A DNA stretch of 64,000 bases from Thetidibacter halocola (GTDB lineage: Bacteria; Pseudomonadota; Alphaproteobacteria; Rhodobacterales; Rhodobacteraceae): assembly GCF_018224955.1 (NCBI RefSeq), contig NZ_JAGTUU010000001.1, positions 434,001-498,000 on the forward strand, given 5' to 3'. The translations under genes and the position numbers were made by a program. Shown piece by piece: positions 1 to 8,317 of the stretch (position 1 is its first letter; every line of letters begins with the position of its first letter). The notes under the pieces were generated by a model. The model worked only from the letters and a program-made list of their open reading frames with translations. It made no database searches and was not told the origin of the DNA.

Positions 1-127
1 GCGCGGCGTCGAATCCCGACAACACGGCATAGTCCCGCGCCAGGTCGGCCACCGTTCCCTCGTTGAACAACTGGTCGGCAAGCGAGAACCCGGCCCCGCC
101 GCCCTGCCCGTCCGGTCCGCGCGCCAT
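1..127 (-). CDS. N-terminal fragment, possible DNA alkylation repair protein
   Basis: This is the first 42 codons of a gene that runs off the left edge of the window. It starts at an ATG with a good AGGAGG ribosome-binding site about 7 bases upstream. The visible part is a short Gly-rich lead followed by a segment reading FSLADQLFNEGTVADLARDY. That pattern (FSLxDxLFNxxTVxxLA) resembles the start of HEAT-repeat DNA alkylation repair proteins of Rhodobacteraceae, but only the extreme N-terminus is present, so the family call is a recollection and uncertain. It lies 28 bp downstream of the B12-binding gene on the same strand and is probably co-transcribed with it. Confidence 0.45.
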   Translation of the reverse strand, partial: MARGPDGQGGGAGFSLADQLFNEGTVADLARDYAVLSGFDAA

Positions 128-155
128 CGGTGCCTCCTGTCCGGTCTCCGCCGCC

Positions 156-965
156 TCAGCCCTTGCGCAGGTCGCCGCCCGAGAGCCGCGCCATCACGGC
201 CAGCGCCTCTTCGACAGTCGCCACGGCGCTGTCCGGGGCAAGAAGGCGCACGAAATCGGGCTGGTCGCGCACGACCTGTCCGCTGATGACGACATGGATG
301 GCCGGATTCGCTGCCCGGACCGCCAGCACCAGCCGCGCCAGCGCCTCGGCCGACGACTCGCCGCCAGATGACAGGCCCAGCACGACGCAGGCCAGCCTGT
401 CGATCTCGGCAAGGATCTGGTCATGGTCGGCATTCACCAGCGTGCTCACGTCCCAGCCGTGCTGGCGGAACAGTTCCGCCGCCATCTCGACGCCAAGACT
501 GTGTTCCTCGCCCGGCACCAGCGCGAACAGCACCTGCTCTGCCCTCGTGATCCGCGGCGGCGGCAGGCGGTCGCGCAGGTCATGGACCAGCTCGTAAAGC
601 CGCCAGGCCGCGACCGTCACCTGCACGAAGCTGGCCTCGCTGTCTTCCCACATCTGGCCCAGACGCACCGCGGCCTCGGCGAGGTAGCCGACATAGAGCC
701 GGTCCAGTGAAAGGCCGCTTTCCTGCAGATCGTTCAGGATGAACCGCGCGTCCGAAGGATCGTCTGACAGAACCGAGGCACAGAGGCGGTCGATGACCGC
801 GCTCTGCGTCTGTTCCGCCGCACCCGGAACACGGGTGCGCGCCTGCGCCATGCGGATCACCACCTCTCGTGCGAGGTCGTTCAGCGCGTCCTCGGACAAG
901 GCCGAGCGCAGCGCGGAGACCCGCGAGAGGGTGATAGTCAAGTCGGGGTCGGACTGATCCGGCAT
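156..965 (-). CDS. Cobalamin (B12)-binding domain protein, regulator-like
   Basis: A 269-residue cytoplasmic protein. The N-terminal half (about 1-130) is helical and contains MWEDSEASFVQVTVA near 105-120, the helical cap usually found before a B12-binding Rossmann domain. The second half has the cobalamin-binding signature PGEEHSLG at 151-158; His155 would be the lower cobalt ligand, and the usual Asp of DxHxxG is Glu153. The architecture matches PpaA/AerR-type and related B12-dependent regulators rather than enzymes, since no catalytic domain is attached. No photosynthesis genes are nearby, so a phototrophy role is not supported. I chose the ATG at 965; an in-frame TTG at 995 would add 10 residues but has no better ribosome site. 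A palindrome lies about 45 bp upstream. Confidence 0.75.
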   Translation of the reverse strand: MPDQSDPDLTITLSRVSALRSALSEDALNDLAREVVIRMAQARTRVPGAAEQTQSAVIDRLCASVLSDDPSDARFILNDLQESGLSLDRLYVGYLAEAAVRLGQMWEDSEASFVQVTVAAWRLYELVHDLRDRLPPPRITRAEQVLFALVPGEEHSLGVEMAAELFRQHGWDVSTLVNADHDQILAEIDRLACVVLGLSSGGESSAEALARLVLAVRAANPAIHVVISGQVVRDQPDFVRLLAPDSAVATVEEALAVMARLSGGDLRKG

Positions 966-1009
966 GTCCCCATCCGTTATTCTCTGGGCAGGCAAGCTAT
1001 TGATTCATT

Positions 1010-1023
1010 CAAGATGTATCTTG
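1010..1023. promoter_or_regulatory. Perfect palindrome upstream of the B12-binding gene
   Basis: CAAGAT-gt-ATCTTG is a perfect 6-bp-arm inverted repeat in the 110 bp between the SDR stop codon (1076) and the start of the B12-binding gene (965, minus strand). Its AT-rich arms stand out in GC-rich DNA. It sits where an operator for the B12-binding gene would be. The binding protein is unknown, and the site does not match the PpsR/CrtJ pattern TGT-N12-ACA. Confidence 0.35.
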
Positions 1024-1075
1024 CCTGGTCGTCCGGTGTCGATCCCTTTCGTCGGTTTCGGCGACCGGCTTGGCA

Positions 1076-1855
1076 TCAGAGAGTAGCGTTGGTCGCGCCG
1101 CCGTCCAGCAGGATGTTCTGCCCCACGATGAAACCCGCATGTTGCGAACACAGGAACGCGCACATCGCGCCGAACTCGGCCGCGGTGCCGTAGCGGCGGG
1201 CCGGGATGGTAGCGGCACGGCGGGCGCGGGCCTCTTCGATCGGGATGCCCTCGGCCTTGACCACGCCGCCATCCAGAGCGTTGGCGCGGTCGGTGGCGTG
1301 GATGCCGGGCAGCAGGTTGTTGACGATCACGCCCTTTGGCGCCACCTGCCGCGCGGTGCCCGCGACATAGCCGGTCAGCCCGGTGCGCGCCGCATTGGAC
1401 AGGCCCAGCTGCGGGATCGGCGCCTTGACCGATTGCGAGGTGATGTTGACCACCCGGCCCCAGCCCCGGTCGGCCATGCCCGGCATGAGGGCGGTCATCA
1501 GCGCGATGGGCGTCAGCATGTTGGCGTCGAGAGCGCGGATGAAATCCTCGCGCCCCCAGTCCGACCACAGGCCCGGCGGCGGGCCGCCCGCGTTGGTCAC
1601 CAGGATGTCGACCGCGCCCGCGGCCTCCAGAACCCGCGCGCGTCCTTCCTCGCTGACGATATCCGCGGCAACGGTCGTCACCGACACCTGGAACCGGTCG
1701 CGGATCGCCTGCGCCGTGGCCTCCAGCGCCTCTGCGCCGCGTGCGTTCAGCACCAGGTCCGCGCCGGCCTCGGCCAGCGCCTCGGCACAGCCGCGTCCCA
1801 GCCCCTTGGACGAAGCGCAGACCAGCGCCCTCTTGCCGCGAATTCCCAGATCCAT
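1076..1855 (-). CDS. SDR family oxidoreductase with altered active site
   Basis: A 259-residue short-chain dehydrogenase/reductase-like protein. The N-terminal cofactor loop reads ASSKGLGRG (14-22) in place of TGxxxGxG, the NAG motif is at 88-90, and the C-terminus NILLDGG is typical of FabG-like members. The canonical S-x12-Y-x3-K triad reads Ser140, Ser153, Arg157: the catalytic Tyr and Lys positions are Ser and Arg. This belongs to a recognisable subgroup (LSNAAR in place of YSASK), so it may bind NAD(P)H and do different chemistry, or none. The start at 1855 has GAGGGGA as ribosome site. It is divergent from the Hint gene with a 127-bp spacer. The substrate is unknown. Confidence 0.8.
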   Translation of the reverse strand: MDLGIRGKRALVCASSKGLGRGCAEALAEAGADLVLNARGAEALEATAQAIRDRFQVSVTTVAADIVSEEGRARVLEAAGAVDILVTNAGGPPPGLWSDWGREDFIRALDANMLTPIALMTALMPGMADRGWGRVVNITSQSVKAPIPQLGLSNAARTGLTGYVAGTARQVAPKGVIVNNLLPGIHATDRANALDGGVVKAEGIPIEEARARRAATIPARRYGTAAEFGAMCAFLCSQHAGFIVGQNILLDGGATNATL

Positions 1856-1982
1856 GCGCGTTTCCCCTCACGTCTTGTCCATCGCCGGCAAAAACCCGGC
1901 GCCGGTCCCAGTTGATGCCATATTTCCCTGCCAGACAACCCGCGCTAGCCTGCGACAGGACCGACCCGGGAGAGCAGACAGG

Positions 1983-3011
1983 ATGACCGACCCGCGACCA
2001 GACGCCATCGCGCAACGCAGCGTTCAGACGCTGCGCCTGCTGCGCGCGTCGCACCTGACGGTCAGCGCGGGCGCGAACCTGAACGATCCGCTGGGCATCG
2101 CAGACGAACTCATGCCCGAGGACGTCTATCGCCTGTCGCCGCTGGCACGGGTCGAGCCGATGCGCGTCCTGGTACGCGCCACGCCACCCTTCGAGATCGC
2201 CCGCGACAGCGAGACCGGGATGCCGGGCGCGGCGCTGCATCTCGATGCGCGCGTGACGCTGATGGCCGCAGACGGCAGCACCGCCGAGGCCCTGGTCCTG
2301 GTCGAGACCGACAGGCAGGACGATGTCGCAGGCGTTTGGGTGCTGCCCATCTCGCCCTTGCAGCCGCGCAGCGATTACGTGCTGGTCAGCATCGACCGCG
2401 ACGGCGGGCTCGACTGTTTTGCGCAGGTCGCCTGCGCCTCGTTCACGCGCGGCACGCGGATCACGATGGCGACGGGCGCGCAGGTGCCGGTCGAGGATCT
2501 CAGGCCCGGCGACCGCATCCTGACCCGCGACGACGGCCCGCAGCCCTTGCGCTGGATCGGCCAGCGCACGACCCGCGCCACCGGCCTGTTCGCGCCCGTC
2601 CTGATCCGTGCGGGCACGCTGAACAACGCCGGTGACCTGGTCGTGGCCCCTGACCACCGCCTGTTCATCTACCAGCGCGCCGACCGGCTGGGCGCGGGGC
2701 GGGCGGAACTGATGGTGCGGGCGCGGCACCTGGTCAACGGCACCAGCATCGTGACGCTCGAGGGCGGGCACGTGGATTACTTCCACATGCTCTTCGACCA
2801 CCACCAGATCGTCTATGCCGAGGGAATCGCCGCCGAATCGACCCTGCTGGATACCGCCAGCCGCGCGCTGCTGCCCGAAGAGGCCGCGCCCGAACTGCTG
2901 GCGCTACTGCCCGCGCATCGGCGCAGCGATTTCCGCGCCATCGAGGTGCAGGAGAGCCTGCTGGACCGGCCCGACGCGGCCGACCTGCTGCGGAAATCCT
3001 CGCTGGGTTAG
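1983..3011 (+). CDS. Hint domain-containing protein (Hint_2 type)
   Basis: A 342-residue protein with an uncharacterised N-terminal part (1-150) and a C-terminal Hint (hedgehog/intein) fold from about 153. Hint landmarks seen are SFTRGTRITMATG, the PVEDLRPGDRILTRD block, PDHRL with the conserved His, and AEGIAAES near the end of the domain. The residue normally Cys at the splice junction is Ser153, which can also act as a nucleophile; I recall this Ser form in a Rhodobacteraceae subgroup. The family is widespread in this group, and its function is unproven; self-cleavage is suspected by analogy. The start is the first ATG after an upstream GGGAGAG. No signal peptide is visible. Confidence 0.8.
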   Translation: MTDPRPDAIAQRSVQTLRLLRASHLTVSAGANLNDPLGIADELMPEDVYRLSPLARVEPMRVLVRATPPFEIARDSETGMPGAALHLDARVTLMAADGSTAEALVLVETDRQDDVAGVWVLPISPLQPRSDYVLVSIDRDGGLDCFAQVACASFTRGTRITMATGAQVPVEDLRPGDRILTRDDGPQPLRWIGQRTTRATGLFAPVLIRAGTLNNAGDLVVAPDHRLFIYQRADRLGAGRAELMVRARHLVNGTSIVTLEGGHVDYFHMLFDHHQIVYAEGIAAESTLLDTASRALLPEEAAPELLALLPAHRRSDFRAIEVQESLLDRPDAADLLRKSSLG

Positions 3012-3087
3012 GCATCCTGTCGCATGCCTTGCGTCCCAAGCCCGAGATCCCGATGCTACGGAAGATCACGGGAAAGGGAGGCCCACC

Positions 3088-3927
3088 ATGACCGATGCGA
3101 TTCTCGTCGCCACCGACCTGTCGGAACGCTCGGACCGCGCGTTGCACCGCGCTGCCACGATCGCGCGCGCCACGGGCGCCAGGCTGCTCGCGGCGCATGT
3201 GGTGGACGATGCCATGCCCGAGGACATGCGCGACACGATGCTGTCGCGCGCCGAAAAAGGTCTGCACAAGCAACTTGGCCACCTGGCCGACGGCCTGGAT
3301 TTCGAGGCGAAGGTCGTGACCGGCGACCCGACCGGCGCGCTCTTGCGCCTTGTGGCAGAGACACAGCCCCGGCTGCTGGTCGTGGGCACGCACCGACCCC
3401 GCCCCTTCCTCGACCTGGTGCGCGAGACGACTGTCATGCGCATCGTGCGCCGCGCCGCCTGCCCGGTGCTGATGGTGCGCATCCCGGGTGACACGCCCTA
3501 CGCGACGGTGCTGTCGGCCTGCGATTTCTCACCGGCGTCGGACGCCGCGCTGCTTCTCTCGGCGCAGTTGGCCCCCGATGCCACCCGCCACCCCGTCCAC
3601 GCGGTGCACGTGCCCTATTCCGGCATGATGGCCGCTTCGGGCGGCAGCGCCGACTTGGTCGTGGCCAGCTTCCTCCAGGAAGCCGAGCAACAGGCAGAGA
3701 TCTGGCGCAAGAAGAAGGTCGTGCAGAGCGAAGAACTCAAGGTCGTCCATGGCCCGCTGGGGGCGGTGATCTGGCAGGAGGCGAACCGCCTGAACGCCGA
3801 CCTGATCTGCGCCGGAGCCCATGGCCGTGTCGGTGCACCGCCCGCGCTGCTGGGCTCGCTGGCAACCGAGTTGTTGCGCGACGCCCCCTGTGACGTGCTG
3901 CTGGCGCGGCCTGCCGCGGATCAGTGA
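3088..3927 (+). CDS. Tandem universal stress protein (UspA family)
   Basis: A 279-residue cytoplasmic protein made of two UspA domains. Domain 1 (about 1-135) begins AILVATDLSERSDRAL and ends with VVGTHRPR followed by ACPVLMVR. Domain 2 (about 140-279) begins TVLSACDFSPASDAAL and ends GAHGRVGAPPALLGSLATE and DVLLAR. The second domain partly keeps the ATP-binding pattern G-2x-G-9x-G(S/T). Such proteins are induced under stress and bind nucleotides; the target is unknown. The start has GGGAGG a few bases upstream. The stop codon overlaps the convergent gene's stop by 7 bp (3921-3927), so the two transcripts must overlap at their 3' ends. Confidence 0.88.
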   Translation: MTDAILVATDLSERSDRALHRAATIARATGARLLAAHVVDDAMPEDMRDTMLSRAEKGLHKQLGHLADGLDFEAKVVTGDPTGALLRLVAETQPRLLVVGTHRPRPFLDLVRETTVMRIVRRAACPVLMVRIPGDTPYATVLSACDFSPASDAALLLSAQLAPDATRHPVHAVHVPYSGMMAASGGSADLVVASFLQEAEQQAEIWRKKKVVQSEELKVVHGPLGAVIWQEANRLNADLICAGAHGRVGAPPALLGSLATELLRDAPCDVLLARPAADQ

Positions 3928-4175
3928 TCGCGCAGCGCCGCGATCAGGTCGTCCTTGGTCATGCTCGACCGGCCTTCGATACCGATCTCCCGCGCGCGGT
4001 CATAAAGCGCGTCGCGGGTCCACTCCTCGTAGGGCGGCGCCTTGCCGCCTTTTTGCGAGGGATTCATCGACTCGTTGGCCTGCGCATTGGCGATGCGTGC
4101 AGCCTTTTCCCTGGACATGCCCTTGTCACGCAGGGCCTTGTAGGTGTCTTCGTCCTTGATCGACGGGGTCGGCAT
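3921..4175 (-). CDS. Small conserved protein with Rho-N-like C-terminus (DUF7218-like)
   Basis: An 84-residue charged protein. The first half (TPSIKDEDTYKALRDKGMSR, then KAARIANAQAN) matches a small bacterial family I recall as DUF7218; the second half, WTRDALYDRAREIGIEGRSS then MTKDDLIAALRDH, looks like the SAP/Rho N-terminal helix-extended-loop-helix fold that binds nucleic acid. The start at 4175 has a strong AGGAGG site 6-7 bases upstream; an upstream extension to 4232 lacks such support. It converges with, and overlaps by 7 bp, the universal stress gene. The function is unknown; a small nucleic-acid-binding stress protein is a guess. Confidence 0.75.
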   Translation of the reverse strand: MPTPSIKDEDTYKALRDKGMSREKAARIANAQANESMNPSQKGGKAPPYEEWTRDALYDRAREIGIEGRSSMTKDDLIAALRDH

Positions 4176-4228
4176 GGCGGGCCTCCTTTTACGCCTCAAC
4201 GTCGCGACCCGCCCGACCGTTCCCGCGC

Positions 4229-4597
4229 TCACATGGCGTAGAAGAACTCCTCGCGCACGATCTTGCCATCCGCGACGTGATAGATCGCCACCTCCTTCAT
4301 CGAGAAGGCCTTGCCGCTCGCCTTGTCGCGGCCCTCGGCCTCAAAGATCACCGCAAAGCGGTCGTCGCCATGCAGCAACGGGTCGCTGACGCTGCCGCCG
4401 GTCATCTCGTTGTTGGCGTTCCACCATTCGTGCTTGCCCCGGATCGCATCGAGGCCTTTCGCCTCGCGGCCCATGCCCTCCATGCCGACGGCTTCGACCG
4501 ACACCGCGGTATCGGCGTAAAGCCTGCCCAGGTTCTCCATCTCGCGGCCGGTGCGGCATCCCTCGACCAGCGCATCCGCAATCGTCTTCAAATCCAT
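4229..4597 (-). CDS. SnoaL-like / NTF2-fold protein
   Basis: A 122-residue protein with the NTF2-like pattern: an N-terminal helix (LKTIADALVEGCRTG), then Tyr/Ala/Val strands, a KGLDAIRGKHEWW segment, and closing strands SMKEVAIYHVADGKIVREEF. The last pattern (a strand ending DGKIVREEFF) is very typical of SnoaL-like polyketide-cyclase/ketosteroid-isomerase-fold proteins. No catalytic set can be assigned. The start at 4597 follows CGGAGATG; an upstream in-frame start would add seven residues without a better ribosome site. It is divergent from prfC across 126 bp. Confidence 0.75.
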   Translation of the reverse strand: MDLKTIADALVEGCRTGREMENLGRLYADTAVSVEAVGMEGMGREAKGLDAIRGKHEWWNANNEMTGGSVSDPLLHGDDRFAVIFEAEGRDKASGKAFSMKEVAIYHVADGKIVREEFFYAM

Positions 4598-4723
4598 GTC
4601 ACATCTCCGACTATGCATATTTGTTCACGTTACGTTCGCAATTCTTTGCAGCCCGGCCCGAGTCGCACAAGCCTTTCCGTGCCACGCTTGCCAAGACCCG
4701 CCCTTCGCCCCTATACGCCGCCC

Positions 4724-6331
4724 ATGCTGGACCAGTCGCCAAACCGCCCCGCCCTGCCCGCCGAGATCGCCCGCCGCCGGACGTTCGCGATCATCTCGCA
4801 TCCCGATGCGGGCAAGACCACGCTGACCGAAAAATTCCTGCTGTTCGGCGGCGCGATCCAGATGGCTGGACAGGTTCGCGCCAAGGGCGAGGCGCGGCGC
4901 ACGCGGTCGGACTTCATGCAAATGGAAAAGGACCGCGGCATCTCTGTCAGCGCCTCTGCCATGTCCTTCGACTATGGCAAGTTCCGCTTCAACCTGGTGG
5001 ACACGCCAGGCCACAGCGACTTCTCCGAAGACACCTATCGCACGCTGACCGCCGTGGACGCGGCGGTGATGGTGATCGACGGGGCCAAGGGCGTGGAATC
5101 CCAGACGCAGAAGCTGTTCGAGGTCTGTCGCCTGCGCGACCTGCCGATCCTGACCTTCTGCAACAAGATGGACCGCGAGGCGCGCGAGACCTTCGAGATC
5201 ATCGACGAGATCCAGGAAAACCTGGCCATCGACGTCACGCCCGCCAGCTGGCCGATCGGGATGGGCCGCGAGTTCATCGGCTGCTACGACATGCTGAACG
5301 ACCGGCTGGAACTGATGGACCGGGCCGACCGCAACCGCGTGGCGGAATCGATCCGCATCGACGGGCTCGACGACCCGAAGATGGAACAATACGTGCCGCC
5401 GCAGTTGCTGGAAAAGCTGCGCGAAGAGGTCGAGATGGCGCGCGCGCTGCTGCCCGCGCTGAACCCGCAATCGGTTCTCGAAGGGCACATGACCCCGATC
5501 TGGTTCGGCTCGGCGATCAACAGCTTTGGCGTCAAGGAACTGATGGACGGGATCGGCCGCTATGGCCCCGAACCCCAGCCGCAAAGCGCGACACCCCGCC
5601 AGATCGCCCCGGAAGAGGACAAGGTCACGGGCTTCGTCTTCAAGGTGCAGGCCAACATGGACCCCAAGCACCGCGACCGCGTGGCCTTTGTCCGCCTCGC
5701 CTCGGGGCACTTCATGCGCGGCATGAAGCTGACCCATGTGCGCAGCAAGAAGCCGATGGCGATCACCAACCCGGTCCTGTTCCTGGCCGCCGACCGCGAA
5801 CTGGCCGAAGAGGCCTGGGCCGGCGACATCATCGGCATCCCGAACCACGGCCAGCTGCGCATCGGCGACACGCTGACCGAGGGCGAGGCGCTCAAGGTCA
5901 CGGGGATTCCAAGCTTTGCGCCGGAACTGCTGCAGGGCGTGCGCGCTGGCGACCCGATGAAAGCCAAGCACCTGGAAAAGGCGCTGATGCAATTCGCCGA
6001 GGAGGGTGCGGCCAAGGTATTCAAGCCGATGATCGGCTCGGGCTTCATCGTCGGTGTCGTGGGTGCCCTGCAATTCGAGGTGCTGGGATCGCGGATCGAG
6101 CTGGAGTACGGGCTGCCGGTGCGCTTCGAGGCGTCGCAATTCACGTCGGCCCGTTGGGTCCACGGCCCGCGCGAGGCGGTCGACAAGCTGGTGAACGCCA
6201 ACAAGCAGCATATCGGCTACGACCATGATGGCGACGTGGTCTATCTGACCCGACTGCAATGGGACATCGACCGGATCGTGCGCGACTACCCCGAGATCAC
6301 CCTGAGCGCGACGAAAGAGATGATGGTCTGA
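4724..6331 (+). CDS. prfC: Peptide chain release factor 3
   Basis: A 535-residue translational GTPase that recycles RF1/RF2 from the ribosome after peptide release. GTPase motifs are clear: G1 SHPDAGKTT (25-33), switch and G3 DTPGHSDF (93-100), G4 NKMD (147-150). The later domains contain VTGFVFKVQANMDPKHRDR (domain II) and the RF3-specific C-terminal part ending with SATKEMMV. The length fits the family (E. coli RF3 is 529 residues). I chose the ATG at 4724 because it begins directly before the conserved N-terminus; upstream in-frame starts lie in non-conserved sequence. It is monocistronic, divergent from the SnoaL-like gene. Confidence 0.96.
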   Translation: MLDQSPNRPALPAEIARRRTFAIISHPDAGKTTLTEKFLLFGGAIQMAGQVRAKGEARRTRSDFMQMEKDRGISVSASAMSFDYGKFRFNLVDTPGHSDFSEDTYRTLTAVDAAVMVIDGAKGVESQTQKLFEVCRLRDLPILTFCNKMDREARETFEIIDEIQENLAIDVTPASWPIGMGREFIGCYDMLNDRLELMDRADRNRVAESIRIDGLDDPKMEQYVPPQLLEKLREEVEMARALLPALNPQSVLEGHMTPIWFGSAINSFGVKELMDGIGRYGPEPQPQSATPRQIAPEEDKVTGFVFKVQANMDPKHRDRVAFVRLASGHFMRGMKLTHVRSKKPMAITNPVLFLAADRELAEEAWAGDIIGIPNHGQLRIGDTLTEGEALKVTGIPSFAPELLQGVRAGDPMKAKHLEKALMQFAEEGAAKVFKPMIGSGFIVGVVGALQFEVLGSRIELEYGLPVRFEASQFTSARWVHGPREAVDKLVNANKQHIGYDHDGDVVYLTRLQWDIDRIVRDYPEITLSATKEMMV

Positions 6332-6377
6332 TCCGCGCGGGTTTACGCCTCGGCCTGCTATGCCTAGGCTTGCACTT

Positions 6378-7046
6378 ATGCGCCGTGTCTTTCGCTCCCT
6401 TTGGACCATAGCCCTCTGTGTCGGAACCGCGCAGGCCGCACCGCTGGCCTGCGGCAACGGCATCGTGACGGTCGAGGCTACGGACGCCGCACTTGCGGGT
6501 GCGATCTGCACCCGCTCGGACGAGACCTTGGCCCGCTTCGCCGCCTGCGATCTCGGTGCGCCGCCTCCCGTGACCGTCTCGGTGGTGGACAGCATCCCCG
6601 CCAATTGCGTCGGCGTCTTTCACTGCCACGAAAGCCGGATCGAACTGTTGTCCCCCGACGCGCTGGAGGCAAGACGCGACGATCTGGGCCTGTTCGACGG
6701 CCTCCCGCCCGAGACCTTGATCGGCAGCATCCTTCATCACGAATTGTCACATGCGCTGTATGACGGCACGCCCTGCCCCTATGCCAGCTGCGTCGCGAGC
6801 GCCGAATACTTTGCCTACACGCAGCAGCTGTCGGCCTTGACCGAGAGCCAGCGCGCGCCCGTCGCCGCGCGGGTGGCGCCCGGCGTTCCGGTGCCAAAAG
6901 CCCGGATCAACCCGTTCATCCTGTTCATGGATCCCGACCTGTTCGTGGCCACGGCCTGGGCCGATTTCACCACCCGCCCCGATCCCTGCACCCATTGGCG
7001 CGCGATGCTGGACGGCGACGTGATCTTTGACCGGGTGCATCCCTGA
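6378..7046 (+). CDS. Secreted HExxH protein (DUF6639-like putative metallopeptidase)
   Basis: A 222-residue protein with a Sec signal peptide (MRRVFRSLWTIALCVGTAQA, then APLAC) and several cysteines, suggesting a disulfide-bonded periplasmic protein. A zinc-peptidase motif HELSH lies at 121-125 with Glu122 as candidate catalytic base; Glu143 in ASAEYFAY is a candidate third ligand, giving a gluzincin-like HExxH-17x-E arrangement. I recall related proteins as DUF6639, without known substrate. The ATG at 6360 is an alternative start six codons upstream; neither has a clear ribosome site. It converges with the CoxE-like gene, with 6 bp between stops. Confidence 0.72.
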   Translation: MRRVFRSLWTIALCVGTAQAAPLACGNGIVTVEATDAALAGAICTRSDETLARFAACDLGAPPPVTVSVVDSIPANCVGVFHCHESRIELLSPDALEARRDDLGLFDGLPPETLIGSILHHELSHALYDGTPCPYASCVASAEYFAYTQQLSALTESQRAPVAARVAPGVPVPKARINPFILFMDPDLFVATAWADFTTRPDPCTHWRAMLDGDVIFDRVHP

Positions 7047-7052
7047 GGCGCA

Positions 7053-8303
7053 TCACAGCAACGCCATCAGCCGCGCCTTTTCCCCGCTGTCGTCGGGGCG
7101 CGAGATCGCTTCGGCGAGTTGTTCCAGCGTGGCGATGCTGTGGCCCGCGCGGAAACTGTCCACGTGCGGCAGCATCGCGCGGATACCTGTCGCCTTGGGT
7201 GCGAACCCGTCCCAGCGCAGCAGCGGGTTGAGCCAGATCAGGCGGCGGCAGGACAGGTGCAGGCGCTCCATCTCCTTGCCCAGCGCGCCGGCATCGTCGC
7301 GGTCGAGCCCGTCGGTGATCAGCAGCACCACCGCCCCCTGCCCCATGACACGGCGCGACCAGTCGCGGTTGAAGGCGTGCAGGCACTGACCGATGCGGGT
7401 GCCGCCCTCCCAGTCCTGCGCCTCGGCGCCGGCAGCCTTGAGCGCGGCGTCCACGTCGCGGGTGGCGAGGTGGCGGGTGATGTTCGTCAGGCGCGTGCCG
7501 AAGGTAAAGGCATGCACCCTGGCCCAGCCCTGCCCCTTTTCATTGGCCACGGCGTGCAGGAAATGCAGCACCATGCGGCTGTATTGGCTCATCGAGCCGG
7601 AAATGTCGCAGAGCACAACGAGGTTTGGCCAGCGCGGGCGCTGTTTCGCCTGGGCGATGGTGCGGATCTCGCCCCCCTGGCGCAGCGCGGCGCGGATCGT
7701 GCGGCGATAATCGGTGCGGTGGCCCTGGGCGGACGCCATGCGCCGCCGCGACAGGATCGGTTTGACCGGCAGGCGCAGTTTCGCCAGCATCCTCTTGGCC
7801 TGCGCGATTTCCTCGGTCGACATCTGCTCGAAATCGAGGCTGCGCAACTTTTCCTGCGCGCTCATGGTCATCGAGGCGTCGATCTCGACCTTGGTGGCTT
7901 CTTCGTTCTCTTCCTGCTGGGGAAGTTCCGGGATCTTGTCGTCCAGCAGCGCCTGCGCCGCGCGTTTCTCGGCGGATTGGGCGAGTTTTTCCTCTTGCAC
8001 GCCGCGGACTGCGGGCAGCATCAGGCTCATCATGTGTTCGAGAAAACGCGGGTCGCGCCAGTAGAGGCGGAAGATCTGCGCGAACACGACCCGATGCTCG
8101 GGGCGGTTCACGAAACAGGCGTGCAGCGTCCAGTAGAAATCCATCCGGTCGGTAAAGCCCGCCGCCTCGACCGCGCGCACGGCGTCGATGACCCGGCCCG
8201 GTCCCACCGGCAGCCCGGCGCGGCGCAGGGCGCGGGCGAAATGGATGATGTTCTGCGCGAGGCGCGGGTTCTCGGGGATCTCGATCGGGGCGTATTCGGG
8301 CAT
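7053..8303 (-). CDS. VWA domain protein, CoxE-like
   Basis: A 416-residue protein. The N-terminal half is helical (ENPRLAQNIIHFARALRRAG) and includes a charged linker around 125-150. The C-terminal half is a von Willebrand A domain with the MIDAS metal site DISGSMS and the second motif LLITDGLDRDD. This is the CoxE/YehP-type pattern found next to MoxR ATPases; in CO dehydrogenase clusters CoxD and CoxE help build the metal centre. The MoxR partner is directly upstream on the same strand, but no molybdo-enzyme genes are in this window, so the client is unknown. The 77-bp spacer between the two genes is mostly occupied by a dispersed repeat (8318-8369). Confidence 0.88.
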   Translation of the reverse strand: MPEYAPIEIPENPRLAQNIIHFARALRRAGLPVGPGRVIDAVRAVEAAGFTDRMDFYWTLHACFVNRPEHRVVFAQIFRLYWRDPRFLEHMMSLMLPAVRGVQEEKLAQSAEKRAAQALLDDKIPELPQQEENEEATKVEIDASMTMSAQEKLRSLDFEQMSTEEIAQAKRMLAKLRLPVKPILSRRRMASAQGHRTDYRRTIRAALRQGGEIRTIAQAKQRPRWPNLVVLCDISGSMSQYSRMVLHFLHAVANEKGQGWARVHAFTFGTRLTNITRHLATRDVDAALKAAGAEAQDWEGGTRIGQCLHAFNRDWSRRVMGQGAVVLLITDGLDRDDAGALGKEMERLHLSCRRLIWLNPLLRWDGFAPKATGIRAMLPHVDSFRAGHSIATLEQLAEAISRPDDSGEKARLMALL

Positions 8304-8317
8304 CGGTCAGGCCGCGC

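Noticed and set aside
1005-2804. Minus-strand reading frames opposite the Hint gene and prfC (e.g. 4625-6604)
   Set aside because: Antisense shadows of genes with clear Hint and GTPase motifs.
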